Assembly: GCA_025331125.1 (NCBI GenBank)
Contig: JAOALB010000036.1
Coordinates: 54,740-118,739, forward strand
Length of the DNA: 64,000 bases
Direction: 5' to 3'
Source: Mycogone perniciosa
Lineage: Eukaryota; Ascomycota; Sordariomycetes; Hypocreales; Hypocreaceae
A model generated the notes under the pieces. It saw only the letters and a list, made by a program, of their open reading frames with translations. It made no database searches and was not told where the DNA came from. Below are positions 46,001-56,600 of the stretch, piece by piece (position 1 is the stretch's first letter; every line of letters starts with the position of its first letter). The position numbers and the translations under genes are program-made.

Positions 46001-48560
46001 TATTTTCCGCAAATTTTATTTATATAGGAAATTATTTAAATCGATTTATAGCTATATAAATAGGAAACCATTTTAGTTAGATTTTTTATAATAACTATTA
46101 TACCTATTGTATTAAGTCTAGGGTAGGCAGGGTAGCTGGTCCTAGCTTAATTGTTATTGTTAAAGATAATAGAAATTTCCTAACTTATACTAAAGTTCCT
46201 TTAAGAACTCGGTCTTAGTATCGGGCCTAATCCTAGGTCTAGCCGGAATAGGAAGGTTATTTATTTACACTGAAATCCTTGCTTTTTAGCCCTCCTTTTT
46301 AACACTAGTACTTAAATATAAAATCCTTTTAACGTAATACTTTAAGGCCCTCTTTAAAAAAGCAGCTATAAGCCTAATCGCCTACTTAATTTATAATATT
46401 AAAGTTGCCTTAAATAAAGGGGAAGTTATAACTTTATTTACCTTTAATATCTTTAAGGCCTTTAATATTATTATAAAAAATAGACTAGTTTTAAAGTTTA
46501 AGTAATAAAGCTAGCCTATTTAGTTTATAAAATAGGCAGAGTCCTTTATAAATAATAAAACTACTTTTATTTATAAAAGAATAGGATTAATTTATTTAAC
46601 TTTACTTTTAAATACAGTACTTTATAAAGGTCTTTTATCTCCCCTATTATATTAATACTATACTTTAGCCTAATCCTTTAACTTAAAGACTAATAATATT
46701 GCTATATTTATTATAAAGGGGTCTATTTAAAAAATAGCTACCTTAATATAATAAGCGTTTAATAAAATATGAAAGTAAAGAGTAGAAAATATAGTATCCT
46801 TTAACTATATTAAAGCTAAACTGCTATACTTTTACTATATAAAAGGCTAAATATATAAAAAAGGCATTATAATAAAAAGAAAACTAATCTAGCTTAAAAA
46901 GGATATTTAATAGTTAAGGGCTTACTTTAATTTAAAGCTTTCCTTTAAAAAATATATAAAAATAGTTATAGGCAAAGTATATAAAATCTTTAACTTCTTT
47001 AAATTACTTAATAAAACTTAAAAGGGCTTACCTTTTAAAGCTATAGTATAAGCTATAAAGGCCTATATCCTCCCTATTGCCTTATATAGGATAAAAGTAT
47101 AATAGTTAAAGTATAAATAATAATTATAAACCAACTTTATTAAATAGGTAAATATAAAAGTATCCGGCCTAGTAAATAAAATAAATAAAGCTTTTAAGAC
47201 TATAGTAAAGGCAGTCCTTTTAGTTTAAAAGACTATAAATATTCCTGTTTTATATAAAAAGTTAAGGATCTTTATAGCTAATATTGCCTTAGCCTAAGCC
47301 AAATTTAAATATATAATAAGATTTGCAGGACTAAATTAAAACTACTTAATTAATCTATATATTAATAAAAAACTCCCTCTTTAACTACTATAAATTAAAC
47401 TCTAATGCACTGCTGCCTTAATTAATAAAACTATTAAACTTACCCTTTTTATTAAAAAGTCTTTATATATTTTCTTTAAATTTAACTTAAAAAGTATAGG
47501 TAAATTAACTATAGTAAAGGAATACTTAAAATTAATCAACTCTCTCCCCTTTTATTTAATTTTAGCCTATTTTAATAAATTTTAAATTAAAGGGAATATA
47601 GGCTAAAAAGTAGTCTTTTACTATAAAGTAAAAGTAATTATAAATATTAGACGCTTTAATAATATAAAGGTTTATAATATAAAAGTATAGGCTGCCTTAA
47701 AAGCTATAAAACTAATAACTAAATATATAAAGGAAAACTATATAATTTAAATAGCTTTCCTTTTTTTAAATAATTTATTAATTATTAATAAACTATTTAA
47801 TAAGCCCCCTTTATTTATATAAAAAGTATATATATACTTTTAGAAACTAATATAAAATATTTTACCCTATAAAACATTTATTTTATAAGTTTTAGGATAT
47901 AAAGATATTATAGGTAATAAATAGGTTAATTATTTAATTAAATACAGTATAGCCCCTTTTACTGCGCTATAAAATTAAGCTATAATTATATATATCTTAA
48001 AAGATAAATTAAAAAAGAAGTTATAGAGGTAAAAGAGTAAGATTAGTTTAGTAAAACCTTAAAAGGCTATAAATAGTAAAGACTTAAAGCCTTAGCCTCC
48101 CCTTTAAAGCTTAAACTCCTATCCTTTATCCTTTATAGGCTCCTAGTAAAAAAATTAAAGGATAAAGATTTCCAGGAATACTATAAATGCTTTAAATATA
48201 ATAGAAAGTCTATCTGTAAATGCAGTAAATTAAAAAGGTAAAGCTACTTTATAAAATATAAAATAATTAAGCCCTTTTTTTTAAATATCCCTTTAAAAAA
48301 GACCCCCCTCTTTTACCTATTTAAATTTATAGGAAATAAAGCCTTTTAAAAACTAGTAAAGGAAGTAGACTTTTATAGTCCTCCTTTAGCAGAAATAAAT
48401 TAACACTACCTAAATTAACCCTTTTTCCTTTATCAATTAAAACTTAGTAAATAATAACATAAACTGCTAGCTTTTAATATCCTATTACCTATAAGGGATT
48501 TATATAACTAGCTTACTTAATAGATATAAATAATAAAATAAACAAATAAATAAACAAATA
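43004..48560 (+). mobile_element. Second copy of the Tad-like LINE, degraded
   Basis: Begins GTACCTTACCTTTTAGGTGC, matching the first LINE copy from about 24,499, so about 24 nt of the 5' end are absent. It ends with the same TTAATAGATATAAATAATAAA sequence and an AAAC/AAAT tail at about 48,530-48,560. Corresponding reverse-transcriptase and C-terminal regions lie about 18.67 kb downstream of those in copy 1. The segment at about 45,170-46,300 does not match copy 1 (27,000-27,610) and includes a GC-richer patch around 46,110-46,260, which may be a nested insertion or a part lost from copy 1. The left end abuts the gypsy LTR at 43003; no clear target duplication was seen. Confidence 0.75.
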
Positions 48561-50149
48561 GCCTTTATTATAGTTATTACTAATAGTAATAGTATAAATA
48601 ATATTATTCTTTATTTTATAAATCTTTAAATATAAAAAAGGTTATATTTATAAAAATAATTTATTAAATTAAAATCTTTAAAGAAATTGCAAAATTTTAT
48701 ATAAAAGGAGGGTTTTTTTTAAATATATATAATTTATTTTAAATGTTACTTTATAATTTCTAAACCTCCCTTTAAAATTTACTATTTTTATATAAATATA
48801 TATAATATCTATTTGTTTATTTATAGAAATAATATAAATAATAGTTTTATAAAAGTAATAAATATATTATATAGTAGCTATAATATATATTACTTTAAAT
48901 TACGTTTAATAAATTTAAAATAAATACTCTTATAATACTTTAATATTTTTCTCTTTAAAAATAAACTATTAAAACTTTAAATCTTTAATTTTATTTTAAT
49001 ATTAAATTAATTATAGTTATTTATATTTAAACCTATAAGTTATCTTTTTATATATATATTTTAAAGCTTTGTATATATATAAGTTTAAGTAGCTTTTATA
49101 GCTTAAAGATATTAAATTAAATTAAAAAAAGCAATTTAATAAAATAATATTAAAATAAAGTATAAAAGATATAGGTACTTTAAATTTTAATAGCTATTAT
49201 AGTAGTAGAAGGATATTTATAAATAAAGAATACTTTATAAAGTAATTTTTAGTAATATAAGTTATTTTTAAAAATAAAGTAAATCTTTTTAAGCAGTAAC
49301 TTAAATTTAGCGCCTTTTAATATAATATTATAGTTCCCTCCCTTTAAAATCTTGAAATTAAAATTTAAATTAATATATTTACTTTTTAAATTTAAATTGC
49401 TTTAATTAAAATAATACTTTATAAACTTTATAATAAAAGATTTTAAAGCTATTATTTTATTAATATATAGCTTGAAATCTAAAATAACTTTAATTACTAT
49501 ATTAAAATACTAGCACTATTCCTTACTTTATTATATTTAAAAGACTTTAATAAATATACTAGTATAAAGTTTAGAAATTTATTCATTTTTATTACATTTA
49601 ATATAAATATTCCTCTTAATTTAATTTAATGTCCTTTATTAATAAATTATTTAGAAAAAGCTAATAATTTAAGTTAAAGAAATAAAATACATAAATAATT
49701 AATACAATTACTGCTTTATAGTTAATGAAAGTAAATATTAAATATACTTTTTAATTATTAAAATATATAAATTTGAAAATAATAAATAGTTTTTAATATT
49801 ATTTCTTTATTTAATATAATATACTCCTTTTTATTAAAAATTATAAAAAAACTATATAGCTTTATAATTGAATATTTATTAAATGTTTAAAATATATAAA
49901 TTATAAATCTTACTTAAATATATTAGCTTAATTGACTTTATAGCCAATATATAATAATGCCTGATTAAGGGATTAAGAGGCGGCTCTCTATACTATTCTC
50001 TTACTCCTCTATATATATAAAAACAGCTATATGATATAAATTCTTAGGATCTGAACCTATATAGAGCAGAGTTATCCTGGCCGCAAAGATAATAACTATT
50101 TTATTATTAAGCCTTTCTCCCTTAAGTAAAAGTTATAGGATACTAAGCC
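48561..50149. other. AT-rich repeat debris
   Basis: Very AT-rich with no readable protein. A less mutated patch at about 49,940-50,149 (GGATTAAGAGGCGGCTCTCT, CCTGGCCGCAAAG) lies directly before the gypsy LTR start and may be an original target sequence or the end of another element. Confidence 0.4.
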
Positions 50150-51064
50150 TGTCACGACTTAACTATATTAAAGACTAGGTTATAGAGGTATAGGAGAATA
50201 TTAGTTATATTAACCAATTATTTAAAAGTAATTACTGCGCTAAAAGTAATTACTTAAACGCTTACTATACTAAAATATACAATTATTTATTTAATTACTG
50301 CATTATTGCAATAATTGCAGTAATATTTACTAAAATATTAGCAATTATATATAGATCTCCTTTATATATATATAACTGGCTTATTACTTATTTAATATAG
50401 TTATTAAATAGTTATTAATAAACTATATTTACTAAAACTGTTTTTTTATAAAATTATAACTATATTACCCTACTTAATATTTATCTTTAACCTTTTTATC
50501 AATATAAACCTATAAACCTTAATTTAACTGTTAAGAATTAACCTAGATTATTATATATTAATAACTTTTATTTAAAAGGCTATTAAAAGTTTTAAGTAAT
50601 ATTGTAAGTATATCTACTACAGTATCCTCTTTTAATACTTTACCCTTTATTTTACTTTTTCGCTGAATGCAGGATAATAATAAAGATAATAATATAAATA
50701 AAAGTAAAGATAAAGATAAAGTTAATAAAATAAAATAACTATATATTTATATAAAGGAAGCCTTTTAATATATAAAAGTTAATTATATAAAATAAAAGTA
50801 ATATTATTAGTATTTAATTATTAAAAAGATTAGGCTTAATTAAATAATTTACTAAGAGTAAATAACTATTAAAATATATAGAATTAAATATTGCCTATAC
50901 TTACTTTAAACTTTATATTAAACTATAAAAGGAACTAACCTTTAAAGGATTTAAAAGAGTTACTTAAAATATAGCCTTTTAAACCTTTTAATAAAAGTAT
51001 TATAGTACTTTAACTATTTTTTATTTAATTATATAACTATTTTATTTACTTTTTAATTAACTTT
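50150..51064 (+). mobile_element. Ty3/gypsy 5' end (LTR and gag start), degraded
   Basis: Starts TGTCACGACTTAACT at 50150 and is the inverted counterpart of 41770-43003. An acidic gag-like frame is visible after about 50,660 (ATG-rich and Glu-rich when RIP changes are allowed for). It is cut at 51064 by the LTR of the older copia element. Comparison with the minus-strand copy shows that gag should continue for at least another 350 bp, but this is not found at the far side of the copia remnant. Confidence 0.6.
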
Positions 51065-51481
51065 TATTGCGAAGCGCAGTACAGCTATATAAAGTATAGA
51101 GAGAAATAGGAATAAAGCTTGATTCTAGTAATAAATATACTGTAATAGCCTTGCTATATATATATATAGCTAATATAAAGGAAAATATAAAATATATATA
51201 TTATAAGCGCCTATATAATTTAATATATCGCTTATATAATATATATATTAGCTAGTATCTGCTATATAAGCAAATAAAAGCTTTTTAATATTAATAAGCG
51301 CTAATAAATAATAAATCTTTAGCCTAATTAACCTAATATACCCCCTAGTTAATAAAGTTATTTTTAATGCTTTATTAACTACTATTTTAATCTATCTATA
51401 ATATTATAACTATCTAGCTGCGCTTTTAATGCCTCTTTTACTTAATTAAAAGCTTTTTTATTATAAATATATATTAATATT

Positions 51482-51553
51482 CTATTATTAAAGGTAATAA
51501 AGATATAAACACTATAGCTATTATTAAAGGTAATAAAGATATAAACACTATAG
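51482..51553. repeat. 36-bp tandem duplication
   Basis: Two exact copies of a 36-bp unit (51482-51517 and 51518-51553) occur in the older copia remnant. The younger copy has one unit at the matching place near 52,892-52,930, so the duplication is recent relative to the insertion. Confidence 0.85.
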
Positions 51554-52470
51554 CTATTATTAATTTATAATAATAAAAAGTTAAATAATAAAGCTTTTTA
51601 AATAAGTAAATTAATTTTAAATAATTAAAATAAATATATTAACTATCCTTTAACTTTATTTTTTACTTTTTTTCTTTAATTATTAATATTATTATTATTA
51701 TTAATAATAATAGTATTAATAGTATTAATATAGCCTTAATAAATATTATACTTTTTATATTTTTTTATAGTATATTTTTATTAGCTAATAATAAAACTAT
51801 AAAATAACAATAGTTTTTTAATTAAATATAATTGCAGTTGCCTTTTAAAGGTAGCTTATTATAGCGTTAATTATTTTTAGGCGGCTATGCCTACTGCTGC
51901 TTTTATACTGGCTCCTGCTTTAGCTAGTCTAGTTTCTATTACTGCGCTGGCTAGTTTAGTTATTTAGCCTCTCTTTCATTTAAAGTTAAGGCTTGCTAGG
52001 AATTGCAAAGAAGCCTTTATTAAGCTGTATACTGCAGCGTCTTTATCAGCTCCTCCTCCTACTCCTACTGCTCCTATTACTGCTCCTACTCTTACTTTTA
52101 CTACTTTTATTACTACTCCTATTCCTACTTTAGCTTTAGCCTTTACCCCTATTATTACTACTCCCGCTACTGCCTTTACTGCTATACTATTATCCCCTCT
52201 TTATAAAGGTTATTTAAAGTTAATAATTATTAATAAAAGAGATTTTTTATAATATATTACTATTACCCTTTTTTAGTAATATATTATTTATTTTAATAAT
52301 AACTATTAATATACTTTTTAATATATTTTTTCTTTATGTTTATTATATTGCTTTAATTAATTATATACTTTATAGTTATTTAATGCTTAAATTTATTATA
52401 TAGTAGCTTTTTTAAACTATAAGTAAAGATAATAATTAAATAAATATATTATTTTCTTTTTATATATTTA

Positions 52471-52475
52471 TAAAT
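52471..52475. repeat. Left target-site duplication TAAAT
   Basis: Five bases identical to 59709-59713 on the other side of the younger copia element; the length is standard for copia integrases. Confidence 0.8.
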
Positions 52476-52749
52476 TATTGCGGAGCGCGGTATAGCTATA
52501 TAGAGTATAGAGAGAAATGGGAATAAAGCTTAATTCTAGTAATAAATATACTGTAATAGCCTTGCTATATATATATATAGCTAATATAAAGGAAAATGTA
52601 GAATGTATATATTATAAGCGCCTATACAGTCTAATATATCGCTTACGCAATATATATATTAGTTAATATTTGCTATATAAGCAGATAAAAGCTTTTTAGC
52701 GCTAATAAGCGCTAATAAATAATAGGTCTTTAGCCTACCTAACCTAATA
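52476..52749 (-). repeat. Copia LTR (3' LTR, left end)
   Basis: 274 bp, near-identical to 59435-59708 apart from C-to-T and G-to-A changes (the TG...CA ends are altered to TA...TA). Confidence 0.85.
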
Positions 52750-52750
52750 T

Positions 52751-52760
52751 ACCCCCCAGT
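52751..52760 (-). other. Polypurine tract of the copia element
   Basis: On the minus strand ACTGGGGGGT lies immediately upstream of the 3' LTR, the expected place for plus-strand DNA priming. It supports minus orientation of the element. Confidence 0.6.
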
Positions 52761-53266
52761 TAATAAAGCTGTTCCTAATGCTTTATTAATTGCTATCCTA
52801 GTCTATTTATAGTATTATAACTATCTGGCCGCGCTTTTAAAGCCTTTTTTGTTTAATTAAAAGCTCCTTTATTGTAAATATATATTAATATTCTATTATT
52901 AGGGTAAAAGGGATATAAATGCTATAGCTATTATTAATTTATAATAATAGGAAGTTAAATAATAAAGCTCTTTAAATAGGTAAATTAATTTTAAATAGCT
53001 AAAATAGGTATATTAGCTGTCCTTTAGCTTTATTCTTTACTTTTCTTCTTTAATTATTAATATTATTATTATTATTATTAATAATAGCAGTATTAGCAGT
53101 ATTAGTATAGCCCCAGTAAATATTATACTTTTTATATATTCCTTTTATAATGCGCTTTTATTAGCTAATAATAAAATCGCAAAATAAAAATACCTTTTCG
53201 GTTAAGTATAGTCGCGGTTGCCCCTTAAAGGTGGCTTGTTGTAGCGTTAGTCGTCCTCGGGCGGCT

Positions 53267-53674
53267 ATGCCTGCTGCTGCTCCTACGCCGGCTGCTGCTC
53301 CTACGCCGGCTCTTACTCTAGCTGGTCTAGTTTCTGTTACTGCACTAGCTAGTCCAGTTACTCGGCCTCTCTCTCATTTCGAGTTAAGGCTTGCTAAGAA
53401 TCGCGAGGAAGCCCTTACTGAGCTGCGCGCCGCAGCGTCTTTATCGGCTCCTCCTTTTACTCCTGCAGCTCCTATTACTGCTCCTGCTCCTGCTCCGGCC
53501 CCTGCCCCTATTATTGCTGCTGCTGCTTTAATTGCTGCTCCCGCTGCAGCTGCTCCCGCAGTAGTCCCTGCTTCTGCCTCTGCTTCTGCAGCTGCCCCTA
53601 CTGCCATGCCGTTATCCCCTTTTTGTAAGGGTTATTTAAAGTCGGCAATCGCCAGTAAAGGAGATTTCTTTTAG
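53267..53674 (+). CDS. Ala/Pro-rich antisense ORF inside the copia element
   Basis: The first ATG at 53267 gives 135 residues on the strand opposite to gag-pol. The frame is open from 53231. The protein has Ala/Pro/Thr-rich low-complexity stretches around a more ordinary central part, PLSHFELRLAKNREEALTEL, and a C-terminal PFCKGYLKSAIASKGDFF before TAG. The stretch is strikingly GC-rich compared with everything around it. The older copy keeps the same frame and the same C-terminal pattern (LYKGYLKLIIINKRDFL), with an internal stop. It lies between the expected RNase H end and the 3' LTR. It may be a captured host exon, an element accessory gene, or a chance antisense frame in a repetitive GC island; I recognise no family. 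Confidence 0.4.
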   Translation: MPAAAPTPAAAPTPALTLAGLVSVTALASPVTRPLSHFELRLAKNREEALTELRAAASLSAPPFTPAAPITAPAPAPAPAPIIAAAALIAAPAAAAPAVVPASASASAAAPTAMPLSPFCKGYLKSAIASKGDFF

Positions 53675-56600
53675 TGTATTACTGTCGCCTGCTTTTAGCG
53701 GTATACTGTTTATTTTAATAGTAACTACTAATACGCTCTTTAACATATTTTTTCCTCGCTTTTACTGTATTGTTCCAATTAATTATATATTTTATAGTTA
53801 TTTAGTGCTTACATTAATTATATACTGGCTCTTTTAAGCTGTAAATAAAGATAATAATTAAGTAAATATATATATTTTTTTTATATACTTATAAGCTAAT
53901 GCAATTAAATGGCAATTTAGGGTAAAAAGGCATTGCGCCTTTAATTTAACTTACTAAAAAAGGAGGATTTAGTTTATATTAAAGAGGCAGCTACTTTAGG
54001 TAGCTGTAATAATAATGCTTTTTGCGTGCAGGCGTATAAAGGGTAGAAAGCTTTAAGTAATTAGTTATTGCAGTAATAGGGTATACCTTTTATAGTAAGC
54101 AGCCTTTAAGCTAAAATTAAATAGTTTCCTATACTTTTATATATTTTATTCTAGTAATTATATATCTGTTAAGTTTAATAATGCTTTAAAGTACTTAAAG
54201 CGCTATTAAAGAAAAGCTTTAATAAGCCTATTAGCAGGTATAAAGTTAATAAAGAAATAAAAAATTAAAAATAATCTTTTTTAATATTTTTACTAAAGCT
54301 ATATATTTTATATATTAATATAATATAAGTAAATATTAATTTATATACTTTTTTTAATTATAAAATATATAATTAATTAATTATTATAGTTAATATTTTA
54401 ATTAATACTAAAGTTAAATTTTATCTTTTAGAAAAGGCAATATAAATTTATTGCCTTTTTCGCTATTTAGGTAAAGGCAAATAACTCTACTTTAGTTATA
54501 GATATATTAACTATACTTTAATATATAGTATTTTATAAAATAAAACTTAAGAAAAGTATAATAAAATACCTTTAAAATAATCTCTAGGTATTTATATTAT
54601 TAGCGAAAAAAGTATTACTTAAAGCAGTTAAAACCTATATTTCGCCTTGCCTTTTATATTAAAAAGCTAAAAAGCGCTATATATATAAATAGCAGATTAA
54701 TTAATTAATTACTTTAAAGTGCTTTTTATTAAAGTTAATTAAAAACCGCGATAAAGCTAAGGCATTATATACTATATCTAGCTTTATTATAATAGGTATA
54801 TAAAGTATAGATTTTACCTTTTTTTAATATATTTTAATAATTGCTTTTATAACTTATATTATAGCTTTTTTAAACTTTATAATTAATATTAAAATTATAG
54901 GAAACTATATTTTATTATTAAGCTTAAATTATTTTATAACTTTTTTACAATAGGTTTTATAAAAAAGGTATATTTTATACTCTTTATAGTTTTAAATAAT
55001 CTTAATATTTAAAAACTACTATATATCCCCTTTACTATAAAGCTTATATTTTACTTTAAAAGTATTTAATAGTTTAATATAAAGAGCTTTATTAGTATAA
55101 TAATATACAATTAAAATATTATTTATATAAAATATAATAAAAATCTTTTAAGCTTAGTTATAAAAGAGGCAAGGCTTTTTAGAGCTTAAAATTAACCTTT
55201 ATTTCCTTAAAGTTAAAAATAATTTATTAAACTATAGTTTTAATAAATCTTTTAGCCTATATAAAGCTTTAGCGAGCTTTAAATAAATATTTAATAGCTT
55301 AAAACCCTTAAAAAGCTTATATATAACTAGTTTTAAATTTTTATCTTTTAAAGTATTAAAAAAAGCGTTTTTAATATTATACTGCTTTAATTTAAAGTTA
55401 AAATTTTACTGCTAAAGCAATAAATATATAGAAAAGATATACTATTAATATAGCTGTATATATATTTTTTATTATAAAGCGTTTTTATAAATCCCTTTAA
55501 ACTATAAATTAAGCTTTATAATATTTTAAATTTCTATTTTAGTTAAACTTATATATAAAAACCTAATATATAGGTAATAGCTTTATCTTTACTTTTAAGT
55601 ATAATATCTTTTACTAGGTTTTTTTTGCGCGCAGAGAGTTAATTTTATTATATACAGTTTATTTAAACCTAGCTTTAAATAAATATTTTATAAACTCCTT
55701 TTAGTCTTTTAGCGGTTTTACTAAATCCTCTTAATAAACAGTTTATTTATTAAAAGTAATACTTTTTTAAAGGGAAGCTTTTTAATTTATTACTGCATTA
55801 AAAACAGTAAATACTATTATTATATTCTTTCATTTACTATTTATTAGCTTTTATTAATTAAGCAGCAGTTAATATAGCATTAAACTAAAAAGTTATATAA
55901 TTATTAAATATATACTAGGCTTATTATCTTTTAAGGCAGTATTTAAAGTGCGCGTTTTAGTTTTATATACTAAAAGATATTTATTAACCTTTTTTATAGG
56001 TTATTTCCCTTAAAGTTTTATACTCCTATAAATATTAATTACTGCTTTGCCATTTAAAGAATTATTAGTTAACTTTTCCTTTAAAATCTACTTTTTTAAT
56101 ATAAAAGTAGGCAAGTCTTTTATATATTAGTTTGCCTTTAACTATAATAGTTTATCCTCTTTTATTAAATAATATACCTTTAATATATAAGGCTGTTTTT
56201 CCGCTAACTCTTTTTCCTTAAAAAGGGGTAAGTCGCTCTTAAAAGCATTACTTAAGGTTCCCGTTAACGCGCCAGTTTTATCTATAAAGATTAACTATTT
56301 TAAAGTAGCCTTTAATATTTAAAGATTAAAAGGTTTTTCTAGGTATATTAATAGTTTACTTAAAGCATTTATTAAACTAATTTTAATGCTTTATATAATT
56401 TTTACCTTTAAAGGTATATTCTCTTTTTCTATATTACCTATAAAGGTATCCTTTACTATAGGAATATATATTAAAAAGAGTTTAAATTCTAGCTTATTTT
56501 TTTTAATTTTATTAAATAGCTTATTTAATTTAACTATAAATAGTTTATCTGCGCTTCTTTCTTTACTGTTAAAAAAGCTAGTTTTATTAAACTGTATATT

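Larger units (their letters stand above)
51065..52475 (-). mobile_element. Older Ty1/copia remnant, LTR and 3' region
   Basis: An LTR of 274 bp (51065-51338) starts TATTGCGAAGCGCAG, a RIP-altered TGTCGCGGAGCGCGG, and ends CTAATA. The element reads on the minus strand. The rest is a more mutated version of 52750-53870 in the younger copy, including the antisense Ala/Pro-rich frame (ATG at 51887, broken by a stop). The remnant is interrupted at 52475 by the younger copia and resumes at 59714. Confidence 0.8.

Noticed and set aside
41770..51064. Large DNA transposon with terminal inverted repeats
   Set aside because: The TG ends of the inverted arms face inward-to-outward and lead into gag-like coding, which fits two LTR-element 5' ends rather than terminal inverted repeats.
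51482..51553. CRISPR-like or regulatory repeat array
   Set aside because: Only two adjacent 36-bp units without spacers, in a eukaryotic retroelement; a simple tandem duplication.
53374..53607. Minus-strand Ala/Gly-rich frame in the copia island
   Set aside because: Pure low-complexity mirror of the plus-strand Ala/Pro-rich frame, with no ordinary protein text; the plus strand has the more protein-like ends.
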